Shown: positions 1 through 8,044 of the stretch, one piece after another
Numbering within the stretch: the stretch's first letter is position 1
How the letters are laid out: each line of letters begins with the position of its first letter
Origin: an uncultured Eubacteriales bacterium
GTDB taxonomy: Bacteria > Bacillota > Clostridia > Oscillospirales > CAG-272
Direction: 5' to 3'
DNA length: 58,405 nt
NCBI GenBank assembly: GCA_934385225.1
Contig: CAKRPQ010000003.1
Coordinates: forward strand, 1 to 58,405
Notes under the pieces: model-generated
The model's input: the letters and a program-made list of their open reading frames with translations, nothing else
What the model was told of the DNA's origin: nothing
Database searches by the model: none
Made by a program: the position numbers and the translations under genes

Positions 1-73
1 CTCAAATCCCATTTTACGGTAGAGCGCTATCGCGCGTTCGTTGCCGTCGACAACGGTGAGTTCAAGCTGGGAC
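1..73 (-). pseudogene. GNAT acetyltransferase fragment (partial, cut by window edge)
   Basis: Read on the minus strand, these bases encode a typical C-terminal GNAT N-acetyltransferase segment, with the family's acetyl-CoA-side signature VVDGNERAIALY followed by KMGFE. The frame runs off the window start and stops making sense near base 73, where plus-strand homology to V-type ATPase subunit B begins. There is no room for the rest of a GNAT protein. It is either a chimeric join at a contig end or the scar of a real rearrangement; I cannot tell which. Confidence 0.55.
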
Positions 74-325
74 GCGCGCGGAAAAGAGGCAAAGGAGCTT
101 ATGGTCGTTCTCGGTGAGGCGGCGCTGACGCCCGTTGACAGGCTTTACGCAAAATTTGCCGACGCTTTTGAGGAGAGGTATATCGGTCAGGGGTTCTATG
201 AGGATCGCACGATAGAGGAGACGCTTGATCTCGGCTGGGAGCTTCTTTCGATACTTCCGAAGAGCGAGATGAAGAGAATAAAACCCGAGCTTATCGAAAA
301 ATATTGGAAGAAAAGCGCAAAGTGA
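74..325 (+). CDS. atpB: V-type ATP synthase subunit B, C-terminal fragment
   Basis: The last roughly 83 residues of the non-catalytic B subunit of an A/V-type ATPase, part of the cytoplasmic V1 hexamer. Visible family blocks are ARGKEAKEL, LYAKFADAFEERY, GFYEDRTIEETLDLGWELLS and a C-terminal KRIKPELIEKY. Homology starts abruptly at base 74. Upstream in the same frame there is a TAG at 20-22 and then sequence unrelated to subunit B, so the 5' part of the gene is missing here. The subunit D gene follows 19 bases downstream, as usual in ntp/atp operons. Confidence 0.85.
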   Translation, partial: ARGKEAKELMVVLGEAALTPVDRLYAKFADAFEERYIGQGFYEDRTIEETLDLGWELLSILPKSEMKRIKPELIEKYWKKSAK

Positions 326-344
326 AGCGAGGTGAGGCGGTAAA

Positions 345-1007
345 GTGGCGGAGATAAGAGTAAATCCGACGAGAATGGAGCTTAAAAAGCTCCGCGCAAG
401 ATACGAGACCGCGAGACGCGGACACAAACTGCTGAAAGACAAACGCGACGAACTTATGCGCCGCTTTATGGAGGTCGTCCGCGAGGACAGAGAGCTTCGC
501 GAAAAGGTCGAGAGGTCGCTTGCGGCAGCGTACGGCAGTTTTTCCGTCGCGGCGGCTGTTATGAGTCCCGAAATGCTTGCCGAGGCACTCGTGATTCCCG
601 CGGGTGACGGCGATATCGACGTTAAGTACAGAAACGTGATGAGCGTGACCGTCCCCGAATTTGATATAAAGAGCAAAGATGGCGGCACGAGCTACGGTAT
701 GGCGTTCACGTCGGGCGAGCTTGACACGGCGGTGAGCGAGCTTGCCGACGTCAGACGGGATCTTCTGCGTATGGCGGAACTTGAAAAGACGGCTATGCTT
801 CTCGCCGAGGAGATAGAGAGAACTCGCAGGCGTGTAAACGCGCTTGAATATATAATGATGCCGCAGTACCTTTCGGGCATAAAGACGATAAAAATGAAGC
901 TCGAAGAGAACGAGCGCGGAAATCTTACAAGACTTATGAAGGTTAAGGATATGATGCTCCAAAAGGCGACGGAGGAGCGGCGGATCGCCGACGAGAACGC
1001 GGAATAA
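345..1007 (+). CDS. atpD: V-type ATP synthase subunit D
   Basis: Central-shaft subunit D of the V1 sector (220 aa), which links the rotating membrane ring to the catalytic head. The N-terminus RVNPTRMELKKL and the C-terminal RRRVNALEYIMMP segment are family hallmarks; both ends are long helices that form a coiled coil. It starts with GTG at 345, preceded by a GAGG-rich ribosome site. It is co-transcribed with subunit B. No further V-ATPase gene follows, so it is the last gene of the operon; a strong new promoter lies at 1047. Confidence 0.93.
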   Translation: MAEIRVNPTRMELKKLRARYETARRGHKLLKDKRDELMRRFMEVVREDRELREKVERSLAAAYGSFSVAAAVMSPEMLAEALVIPAGDGDIDVKYRNVMSVTVPEFDIKSKDGGTSYGMAFTSGELDTAVSELADVRRDLLRMAELEKTAMLLAEEIERTRRRVNALEYIMMPQYLSGIKTIKMKLEENERGNLTRLMKVKDMMLQKATEERRIADENAE

Positions 1008-1046
1008 TTCGGTAATTTTGCACAATACTTTTTACACCGAAAAAGG

Positions 1047-1090
1047 TTGACTTTTCATTTCTCATACGGTATAATACCGCATAAGCGGTA
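1047..1090 (+). promoter_or_regulatory. Sigma-A type promoter plus palindrome before the GH26 gene
   Basis: TTGACT at 1047-1052, a 17-base spacer and TATAAT at 1070-1075 form a near-consensus promoter. It is followed immediately by the palindrome TACCGC-ATAA-GCGGTA (1075-1090) overlapping the expected start of transcription, a plausible repressor operator for sugar-dependent control (inferred). Confidence 0.8.
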
Positions 1091-1127
1091 AAAACCGCAA
1101 AAATGAGAGGGTAAAAGGGAAAAACGA

Positions 1128-2189
1128 ATGAAAAAAATTCCTTATAACAAAGAATCACTTATGAAGCTCGTAAAAGAGCTTTACGCAGGCGACGATTTTA
1201 TCGTCGCGCAGCAGATGTCCGAAACGTACAGCGACGGCGGACATAAGGTCACGACGGAGCTCGGCTGGTTTGATAACGTCGGCGCAAAGCGTCCCGCAAT
1301 GCTCGGCTTTGACATTGCCCATGCGGTAAACGAGTATGACGACGCGGCACTTGACGTTCTCGCAAATGAATTTATCGACTACGCATCAGAGGGCGGTACG
1401 GTCACGCTCTGCGGTCACTTCCGCAACCCTCATCTTCCGAATCCCGACGACAAAGTGTATTACAGAGGTCACCTCGGTATGGAGGACGAATGGGAAGCCG
1501 TTATGAATCCCGAAACGCCGACAGGTAAAGTCTTTAAGGACGACCTCGATAAGGTCTGCCGTTTCTTGAAAAAGCTCGACGACGCGGGCGTGCCTGTTCT
1601 CTGGCGTCCTCTGCATGAGATGAACGGCAACTGGTTCTGGTTCTGCGTCGGTCAGTACGACTGGGGACAGGATCCCCTTTACGTTCCGAAAGAATACGCC
1701 GAAAGAATGTGGAGATACATTTATAAAGTCTGCACAGAAGAATTCGGTCTAAAAAATCTCATCTGGGTATACAGCCCGAACGTCGGAGCCCCCGAAATGA
1801 TAATGTACTGCTACCCCGGCGACGACGTTGTCGATATCGTTGCCTTTGACTGGTACACCGACGACGAAGAGCCGAGCGACACAATAAAAGCCGATTTCGG
1901 AAAACTGACGGAGACGGGCAAGCCGTTTGCCATAGGCGAGTATGGTCCCGGCAACAAGTGTACGGACTATTCGAAAGGTCCCGTCGATACGTTCACAAAC
2001 GAGGACGCGATGAAATTGTTCAGAAGTATGAACGCGGGAAAATATCATTTTGCATGGGTTCTTTTCTGGTCGAGCTACGCGCAGTACAGAATGTCCGTTC
2101 ACAATATGAAACACGCGGACGAGATTATGAGTGCGCCTGAGGTCTATAACCTTGAAAGAGTGAATAAATACTTCGCGGAAAACAAATAA
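1128..2189 (+). CDS. Glycoside hydrolase family 26 (beta-mannanase-like), cytoplasmic
   Basis: A 353-residue single-domain GH26 (beta/alpha)8-barrel enzyme; the family mainly cleaves beta-1,4-mannans. The acid/base Glu lies in WRPLHEMNG followed by WFWFC (about residue 165), and the nucleophile Glu in AIGEYGPG (about residue 270). There is no signal peptide, so it should act inside the cell on imported oligosaccharides, unlike the secreted GH26 at 9207-11468 to which its catalytic core is similar. It is monocistronic, with its own promoter and a strong terminator. The exact substrate cannot be read from sequence. Confidence 0.88.
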   Translation: MKKIPYNKESLMKLVKELYAGDDFIVAQQMSETYSDGGHKVTTELGWFDNVGAKRPAMLGFDIAHAVNEYDDAALDVLANEFIDYASEGGTVTLCGHFRNPHLPNPDDKVYYRGHLGMEDEWEAVMNPETPTGKVFKDDLDKVCRFLKKLDDAGVPVLWRPLHEMNGNWFWFCVGQYDWGQDPLYVPKEYAERMWRYIYKVCTEEFGLKNLIWVYSPNVGAPEMIMYCYPGDDVVDIVAFDWYTDDEEPSDTIKADFGKLTETGKPFAIGEYGPGNKCTDYSKGPVDTFTNEDAMKLFRSMNAGKYHFAWVLFWSSYAQYRMSVHNMKHADEIMSAPEVYNLERVNKYFAENK

Positions 2190-2197
2190 AATCAAGT

Positions 2198-2227
2198 AAA
2201 AAAGAGCTGTCTCGGACAGCTCTTTTT
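2198..2227 (+). terminator. Intrinsic terminator
   Basis: Stem AAGAGCTGTC / GACAGCTCTT with a TCG loop, followed by a T run. The A run on the 5' side makes it bidirectional, so it also serves the convergent deacetylase gene. Confidence 0.85.
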
Positions 2228-2231
2228 GCCT

Positions 2232-3431
2232 TTAATAGTACCACCCCGACGGCAGCTCGTCGAGAGTGCCGAACGTGCAGCCTTTTTCCGTTAAATATTC
2301 AATGGCGTAGGGGAGCATATCCGCCGTCTGCGAGTAGGTTTCGTGCATAAGGACTATGTGCGGATTGTGCTTCATTTTAAGGCTGTTTTCCACAGTTCTT
2401 CGGAAAGTTTCGCGGAGAAATTCGTCCTCCGTCATATCTTTCGGACACTTTTTTATGTAGCAGTCGTTGTTTAAGGCGTTCCAGTCGAAGCCGCGATAGC
2501 CGAGCTCGCATAGAACGTCCTTTATGCCCTCGGTCTTGCAGTTCGTCGAGCCTCCCGGGAAGCGGAAAAGACGTTCGCTCGGAATGTAGCCGAGAATGTC
2601 CTCCGTCGTGCGTTCCCATTCGGCGATCTCCGCGCGGAACGAGTCCGCGTCCGCATAGAGAGCCTTGTAGTCGTGCGTGAACGAGTGACAGCCGAGCGCG
2701 TGGCCGCCCTCCGCCACACGGCGCATAACGTCGGGATTTGCTTTTGCGTTTCTGCCGACCGAGAAGAATGTCGCTTTTATGCCGTATTCGTCGAGCGTTT
2801 TGAGAATACGATCCGTGTTTTTCGGGTTCGGACCGTCGTCAAAGGTCAGATAGACGCGCAGTGACCCTTCTTCCGTTTTGCAGTTTTCGGGATTTGCGCC
2901 GAGGCTCACCCTGAAAGTGATTTTTTTCTCCGACGTCCGCTCGCTCGGAATAAAATTCTCCGAAAATTCGAGCGCGAAAATCTGCCCTTTCGGGAGGTTT
3001 GCATATTCACACGCGATATCGCAAATAAATCCGCTTTCCCGCAGTTCTTCCGCGGGGATTTCGCTCTCGTTCCTGCCTATGTAGCCGTAAACGTCGGCGT
3101 AGAGAGTGTCGGGCGCGTCGGTTTCGCCCGTTTCGGCGGTTTCTCCGCTTGTGTCAGCCGCGGTTTCGGGTGCGGTTTCTGTTTCTGTCTCTGCTTCTGC
3201 CTTTGTTTCCGTTTCCGCTCCCGTTTCCGTCACCGCCGCACTTTCGACCGTAGTTGAGACAGCGGTTGGGGTCGCCGTTTCCGTTTCCGAACAGGTGCTT
3301 TCGGTTGCCTGTGTATGCGTTTCTGTTTCGGTATTGATTTCGGGTGTCGTGTCGGTGTCCGCGTTCCCCGCGCACGCAAAAAAGAACACAGACAGAAATG
3401 CCAAAAGCAAACAAAATGCCGTTTTTTTCAT
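2232..3431 (-). CDS. Polysaccharide deacetylase lipoprotein with PASTA-like domain
   Basis: A surface-anchored carbohydrate esterase 4 protein (399 aa) expected to remove N-acetyl groups from peptidoglycan or related polymers. In order: signal peptide with lipobox (FFACAG, Cys about residue 21); a roughly 85-residue low-complexity linker made almost entirely of Thr, Glu and Ala (TETE-type repeats); a PASTA-like module (about residues 110-175); and the NodB domain with motif 1 TFDDGP, motif 2 HSFTH, motif 3 RFPGGS and a late LMHE. The start at MKKTAF has GGAGG 8 bases upstream; a longer in-frame start at 3500 lacks a ribosome site and would bury the signal peptide. Confidence 0.85.
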   Translation of the reverse strand: MKKTAFCLLLAFLSVFFFACAGNADTDTTPEINTETETHTQATESTCSETETATPTAVSTTVESAAVTETGAETETKAEAETETETAPETAADTSGETAETGETDAPDTLYADVYGYIGRNESEIPAEELRESGFICDIACEYANLPKGQIFALEFSENFIPSERTSEKKITFRVSLGANPENCKTEEGSLRVYLTFDDGPNPKNTDRILKTLDEYGIKATFFSVGRNAKANPDVMRRVAEGGHALGCHSFTHDYKALYADADSFRAEIAEWERTTEDILGYIPSERLFRFPGGSTNCKTEGIKDVLCELGYRGFDWNALNNDCYIKKCPKDMTEDEFLRETFRRTVENSLKMKHNPHIVLMHETYSQTADMLPYAIEYLTEKGCTFGTLDELPSGWYY

Positions 3432-3569
3432 TCCGCCGACCTCCCCGAATGTTTTTTCGGCTTCATTATACACCGTATCCCGACAAAAATCTACCGTCAA
3501 AAAGTAAATAATTGTATTTAAGGGAACAATTTACCCGAAAAGTCGTCGGAATAATCGGAGGACAACGCC

Positions 3570-4145
3570 ATGAAAAAACTTTTTGAATATATATCCGTGT
3601 CCGCACTTGCGCTTGCCGTTGTCTGCGCGCTCGTGTTTTCGTTTGTCTCATGCCTGAGAGCGGGGACTGACGCCGAGACGTGCGACGAAACAGCCGAAAC
3701 GGGCGGTGTAACCTTTCCCGTGTCGGGCGAGGCTGATTTGCGGAAGGATACGGAAAACGAAGTCAGCGTTTTCCCGTATCGCATTGTGAGAACGGGCAGC
3801 GGAGACGAGGATAAAGAATATCCGTATGTTCTGATAATAAAAAACAAGACCGATTTCGACGCGCTTGCAAAGAGGCTCGGCTCTGCATATGCTGAGGAGC
3901 TTTCGGCACTCGGATACGGCGACGCTTTCTTCGCCGAAAACGAGCTTGTAACCGTCGTATTGAGGGAGACAAGTGGGTCGATAGGACACGAGGTTCTCGG
4001 CGCAGACGAAAAGGGCGGGATACGAATAAAACGTATCCTGCCCGAAGAAGGAACGTGCGATATGGCGGAGTGGCACATTTTTGTCGAATTGCCGCTTGAT
4101 TTTTCGGAGCGCGTCCCCGACTTTTACGTCACGTTTTGTGAATAA
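3570..4145 (+). CDS. Lipoprotein, PrcB-like C-terminal domain
   Basis: A 191-residue predicted lipoprotein. The N-terminal hydrophobic segment ends in a lipobox (FVSC, Cys about residue 28), followed by a short acidic spacer and one globular domain. That domain resembles the PrcB C-terminal family of Clostridia: 'fdaLakrLg.....', FFAENELVTVVL, GSIGHEV and AEWHIFVELP. Its biochemical role is not known. The ATG has GGAGG upstream. The last 17 bases overlap the convergent MGMT gene, an unusual tail-to-tail overlap. Confidence 0.6.
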   Translation: MKKLFEYISVSALALAVVCALVFSFVSCLRAGTDAETCDETAETGGVTFPVSGEADLRKDTENEVSVFPYRIVRTGSGDEDKEYPYVLIIKNKTDFDALAKRLGSAYAEELSALGYGDAFFAENELVTVVLRETSGSIGHEVLGADEKGGIRIKRILPEEGTCDMAEWHIFVELPLDFSERVPDFYVTFCE

Positions 4146-4662
4146 CGCCCGATTTGCCGAGAACGTCCGCTTCAAGCGCAAGGAGAGCCTTTTTGTTTTC
4201 GATACCTCCGCCGTAGCCGACGATTTTCCCGCCCGCACCCACTACGCGGTGACAGGGAACGATTATGCAGATGGGATTTCTGCCGACGGCGCCGCCGACA
4301 GCCTGTGCCGACATACGTTCAAGCCCCTTTTCACACGCAATCTTCCGTGCGATTTCGCCGTATGTGACCGTTTCGCCATATGGGATTTCATTCATCGCGA
4401 GCGTGACGCGCGCCGAAAAGTCGGTCAGACTGCCGATTTTGTAGTTCGGCGTAAAATCGGGTATTCCGCCGCCGAAATAAATGTCGAGCCACCTGCGCAC
4501 ATCGTCGAAAACGGGCAGATTTGAATTAGGATCCGTGAGATCCGCGCCCGAAATGAGCTTTTCGCAGTCCGTCGAGCCTTCGAAAACGAGGGACGTGAGA
4601 TGCACACCGTCCGTACTCTCGGCGAAAAGGTCCGAAAAGGCGGGCGGAGCGGTATATTTCAT
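4129..4662 (-). CDS. ogt: Methylated-DNA--protein-cysteine methyltransferase
   Basis: A suicide DNA-repair protein that moves the alkyl group from O6-alkylguanine to its own cysteine. The active site PCHRVVGAGG, the helix-turn-helix segment PYGETVTYGEIAR, the Asn hinge GRNPICII and the closing GYGGGIENKKALL are all present. The 177 aa length is normal for the Ogt type with a degenerate N-terminal domain. I chose the ATG at 4662; an alternative start nine codons upstream (MKNKGK) lies in the leader. Confidence 0.88.
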   Translation of the reverse strand: MKYTAPPAFSDLFAESTDGVHLTSLVFEGSTDCEKLISGADLTDPNSNLPVFDDVRRWLDIYFGGGIPDFTPNYKIGSLTDFSARVTLAMNEIPYGETVTYGEIARKIACEKGLERMSAQAVGGAVGRNPICIIVPCHRVVGAGGKIVGYGGGIENKKALLALEADVLGKSGVIHKT

Positions 4663-4695
4663 TATGTAAATTTTTCCTTTGTTTTTCATACTTCC

Positions 4696-4735
4696 AAAAA
4701 CGGCGGAGTTTTCGTTTTTCGCGAAATCTCCGCCG
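4696..4735 (-). terminator. Terminator of the ABC importer operon
   Basis: On the minus strand CGGCGGAG pairs with CTCCGCCG, enclosing a second short stem, followed by TTTTT. It lies 10 bases after the stop of the ATPase gene and isolates the importer operon from the repair gene. Confidence 0.75.
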
Positions 4736-4744
4736 TCCCTTTTT

Positions 4745-5557
4745 TTATTTCGAGAGCAAAGCTCTGTCGCCAGCGAATCTTCTACCGCTTGCGCTTGTAA
4801 ATTCTTCGAGTAGTCTCTCAACCGTGAGCTTTTTCTTTTCTTCGCCCGAAATGTCGAGAATGACCTTGCCGTCCCACATCATAATGAGCCTGTTGCCGTA
4901 GTCTATGGCGTTCTGCATATTGTGCGTAACCATAAGGGTGGTCAGGTTTTCGGTGCGGATTATGCTGTCGGTGAGCGTAAGAACTTTGTCGGCCGTTTTG
5001 GGGTCGAGTGCCGCCGTATGCTCGTCGAGAAGAAGCATTTTCGGCTTTTCGAGCGTCGCCATAAGGAGGGTGAGCGCCTGTCTCTGTCCGCCCGAAAGAA
5101 GTCCGACTTTTGAGGTCATACGGTTTTCGAGTCCGAGTTCGAGACGCGCGAGTTCCGTGCGGTATATCTTTCTTTCCTTGTCCCTTATTCCCCAGCGAAG
5201 TCCGTGGAATTTGCCGCGGCGGTATGCGAGCGCGAGGTTTTCCTCTATCTGCATATTCGGCGCGGTGCCCATCATGGGGTCCTGAAAAACTCTGCCGAAG
5301 TACTTTGCTCTTTTATACTCGGGAAGTCTCGTTATGTCGATACCGTCGAGTATAATGCGTCCTTCGTCAACGGAAAAAACTCCCGTGACAGCGTTCATAA
5401 GCGTGGATTTGCCCGCGCCGTTGCCGCCTATGACGGTTATAAAATCGCCCCTTTTGACTTTAAGGGAAAGACCGTTCATGGCGATCTTTTCGTTTATAGT
5501 TCCGGGGTTGAAGGTTTTGTAAACGTCCCGAAGTTCGAGCATCGTATCATCTTGCAT
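4745..5557 (-). CDS. ABC importer ATP-binding protein (amino-acid importer, TrpXYZ type)
   Basis: Cytoplasmic ATPase of a three-gene importer (270 aa). Walker A is GGNGAGKST, the signature is LLSGGQRQAL, Walker B is MLLLDEHTA, and the switch His is in VTHNMQ. The Glu after Walker B is followed by His-Thr-Ala-Ala-Leu-Asp, as in the family that pairs with ABC_sub_bind proteins. Its start overlaps the end of the permease gene by 11 bases, so translation is probably coupled. The T-box upstream of the operon points to tyrosine or a related compound as substrate. Confidence 0.9.
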   Translation of the reverse strand: MQDDTMLELRDVYKTFNPGTINEKIAMNGLSLKVKRGDFITVIGGNGAGKSTLMNAVTGVFSVDEGRIILDGIDITRLPEYKRAKYFGRVFQDPMMGTAPNMQIEENLALAYRRGKFHGLRWGIRDKERKIYRTELARLELGLENRMTSKVGLLSGGQRQALTLLMATLEKPKMLLLDEHTAALDPKTADKVLTLTDSIIRTENLTTLMVTHNMQNAIDYGNRLIMMWDGKVILDISGEEKKKLTVERLLEEFTSASGRRFAGDRALLSK

Positions 5558-6497
5558 TTTTTTGTCCCCCCGATTTATTGTTGTGATTTCCGGGCTTTCT
5601 TCCCGAAAATTTGCCCTTGATTATAGGCAGACTGAGAGCGACCGTAACTATAAGAGCGGTCATAAGTTTGAGGTCCGTCGACGGCATTCCCGAATAGATG
5701 ACGACGGCGACGACAACGCGGTAGATGACAGAACCGACGGCAATGCCGAGAAGTTTCACCGCGAAGCCCTTTGCCCTCATAAAGATAGTTTCGCCTATGA
5801 TGATCGAGGCAAGTCCAATAACTATCGAGCCTACGCCCATGTTGACGTCGGCGTAGTTCTGGTACTGGCAGAGCATAGCGCCCGAGAGAGCGATCATACC
5901 GTTCGAGAGGGCAAGACCGAGGATCTTTGTTCTGTCTGTGTTAATGCCCTGCGCGCGGCACATTTTCTCGTTTGCGCCCGTCGCGCGGATGGCGCAGCCG
6001 ATTTCCGTTCCGAAGAACCAGTAAAGGAGCGCGATTACGGCGACGATGAACAGAAGTCCGAGAACGAGCGACGCGGGGTCTTTCGAAAGTCCCGTAAGAC
6101 TCGCGAACATTTTGTAGATGTTTCTGTTTCTGAAAGAGAGAAGAGAAAGGTTTGCGGTGCTGCTTGCTCCGCTGCCGAGGCTCATTATGTGAATGTTTAT
6201 TGAGTAGAGCGAAATCATCGTCAGAATGCCCGAAAGGATAGACGGTATTTTCAGCTTTGTCGCGAGCAGCCCCGTGAAAGTGCCCGCGGTGCAGCCGCCG
6301 AGAAAGGCGACGAGGAGAGCAAGGAAAGGATTGACGCCTTTCCAGATAAGTGTTGCGGCGATGGCGGCACCGAGAGTAATGCTTCCCTCACAGCTGAGGT
6401 CCGCAAATTCGAGAAGTCTGAAAGAAATATATACTCCGAGAGCAAGCATTGCCCAGATGAAGCCTTGACATGCGCCCGCACTTATTGTTTCAAGCAT
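5547..6497 (-). CDS. ABC importer permease (ABC_sub_bind partner family)
   Basis: Membrane subunit of the importer (316 aa) with about eight to ten hydrophobic helices, in the same branched permease superfamily as LivH and BPD_transp_2. The cytoplasmic coupling segment ATGANEKMCRAQGI (about residues 178-191) contacts the ATPase. The C-terminus is a short polar Lys/Asn tail. It lies 15 bases after the binding protein gene and overlaps the ATPase gene, so the three genes form one transcript. Confidence 0.88.
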   Translation of the reverse strand: MLETISAGACQGFIWAMLALGVYISFRLLEFADLSCEGSITLGAAIAATLIWKGVNPFLALLVAFLGGCTAGTFTGLLATKLKIPSILSGILTMISLYSINIHIMSLGSGASSTANLSLLSFRNRNIYKMFASLTGLSKDPASLVLGLLFIVAVIALLYWFFGTEIGCAIRATGANEKMCRAQGINTDRTKILGLALSNGMIALSGAMLCQYQNYADVNMGVGSIVIGLASIIIGETIFMRAKGFAVKLLGIAVGSVIYRVVVAVVIYSGMPSTDLKLMTALIVTVALSLPIIKGKFSGRKPGNHNNKSGGQKNAR

Positions 6498-6512
6498 TTT
6501 CCACCCCGCGCG

Positions 6513-7565
6513 TTATCCGCCTATGTTGACGGAATGAATGTTCGCCGCACCGTTTGCGAGAACGTTGTCCGTCGGGATGTAAACGGCGTCAACACCTGCC
6601 GCACCGAGCGAAATGAAAGCCGCTTCGATGTCGTTGATGTCGCCGATACCCTTTACTTCGTACTTGTAGCCCTTTGCTTCGCATTCTTTCTTTGCAAGTT
6701 CTATCTGGAATACGGAGTTAGCCTCTGCCGAGGTGTAGAGAAGACCTATCTTGATGTCGTCCTTGCCGAGTAGCTCTGCGATAAGGTCGATCTGATCCGA
6801 AACGGGGTTGATGTCGGAGACGCCCGAAACGTTGCCGCCCGGAACGTCCATACTATCTACAAGACCTGCCGAAACGGGGTCCGTAACGGCGCAGAAGAGA
6901 ACGGGAATTTCGGTCGTTGCCGATGCCGCCGCCTGAGCCGAGGAGGTTGCTATCGCGTAGATGAGGTCAACTTTCTTGCTGACGAATGTTGTTGCTATCG
7001 TTGTGTTGTTCGACTGGTCGCCCGCCGCGTTTTCGCTTAGAATGTTGACTGTCTTGCCCGCTTCTTTCATTCTGACGGAAAGCTCGTCAACGAAGCCCTC
7101 GTTCGACTTGTCGAGAGCGACGTGCTGAACAAGCTGGAGGATACCGACGGTAAAGTCCGCACCGTCCGAGACAATCGCGTCGTTCTGTCTTTCGACGTTC
7201 ATCGAGGACGCGCCGTCACCCGCCTTTGCGAGAACGGATTCGGGGATTGTGAAGCCGATTTCGTCCGCGACGGTCTTGTTTACCGAAAGCGCGGGATTCG
7301 GGTCTGTTGCGACGGGCATTGCGGAAACGTCGGCACCGTCAAGAAGTATATCCGCCGCCATATCGCCCGCCTTAACGCCGAGGTTGTAGTAATCGACGCC
7401 GTAGGTTGCGACGCCGCAGGTGTCGTTCATGCCGATTTCGCCGCAGACGATGGGGAGCTTGTACGCGCCGCCGTCCTCTTTCTTTTCACAGGAAGCCATA
7501 AGCGCGCCTGTGGCGACGAGAAGAGCCGCCATGATAACCGAAAGAATTTTTTTCGTGTTTTTCAT
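6513..7565 (-). CDS. ABC importer substrate-binding lipoprotein, apparently circularly permuted
   Basis: A 350-residue lipoprotein of the ABC_sub_bind (TrpX-like) family. Signal peptide and lipobox LMASC end at Cys26. The order of the mature part is unusual. Residues about 36-115 (KLPIVCGE, CGVATYGVDYYNLG, ADILLDGADVSAMPV, GFTIPESVL) match what is normally the C-terminal part of this family. Residues about 136-350 (ADFTVGILQLVQHVALD to YIPTDNVLANG and NIGG-stop) match the normal N-terminal part. The two halves would join without a gap if their order were reversed. ATG at 7565 has an AGGAG site; everything upstream is leader RNA. Confidence 0.8.
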   Translation of the reverse strand: MKNTKKILSVIMAALLVATGALMASCEKKEDGGAYKLPIVCGEIGMNDTCGVATYGVDYYNLGVKAGDMAADILLDGADVSAMPVATDPNPALSVNKTVADEIGFTIPESVLAKAGDGASSMNVERQNDAIVSDGADFTVGILQLVQHVALDKSNEGFVDELSVRMKEAGKTVNILSENAAGDQSNNTTIATTFVSKKVDLIYAIATSSAQAAASATTEIPVLFCAVTDPVSAGLVDSMDVPGGNVSGVSDINPVSDQIDLIAELLGKDDIKIGLLYTSAEANSVFQIELAKKECEAKGYKYEVKGIGDINDIEAAFISLGAAGVDAVYIPTDNVLANGAANIHSVNIGG

Positions 7566-7654
7566 TTTCTTAAATCTCCTGATATAATATATTTCTGCCC
7601 CACGGAACGTGTTCCGATACGGGATTTGCAGTCGAAGTTTAGCGGAAGCGGGTA

Positions 7655-7950
7655 AAAAAACAAAAAATCCCCGTATCCGACACGGATACAGAGACGACTT
7701 TATCGAAAAAATCGTGTTACCACTCTGCTTTGTCCGTTCCCTTGCGGGAAGAACCTCATGGAGCGTCAAATAACGTTCCCGCGATGTTACGGTCGCACCG
7801 TCGCAGCCTACTTTTGTAATTTGTCACAGGTTCGGTGCGAAGCTCCCGAAATGTATTTCCGCTTTCTACTTGCTGCCGTCTTGCAGCGACCGACGGCTCT
7901 CTTGAAGCTTTCGAAAGACGTACTTCTTTTCGATCAACGCTTTTTTATGG
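7655..7950 (-). promoter_or_regulatory. T-box leader, tyrosine specifier (UAC)
   Basis: Minus-strand leader with the parts of a T-box. These are an AGTA motif in GAAGTACG (near 7921), the stem I apical region (about 7865-7905), and a specifier loop with UAC at 7853-7855 followed by A. The antiterminator core AGAGTGGTAACACG lies at 7713-7726. A competing terminator at 7661-7697 carries a T run. The TGGT bulge fits a tRNA with discriminator A, as in tRNA-Tyr. When tRNA-Tyr is uncharged, the transcript should read through into the importer. Confidence 0.85.
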
Positions 7951-7954
7951 GAGT

Positions 7955-7983
7955 ATTATATCACCGCAGAATAGCTTTGTCAA
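7955..7983 (-). promoter_or_regulatory. Consensus promoter of the T-box operon
   Basis: On the minus strand TTGACA (7978-7983), a 17-base spacer and TATAAT (7955-7960): an exact sigma-A consensus. This fits constitutive initiation with control left to the T-box. Confidence 0.9.
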
Positions 7984-8044
7984 GAGTTTTTTTCGATTTT
8001 TTGAAAAAAAGCGACAAAAAACTTGCAGAAAGCTCTTTGTCGCC

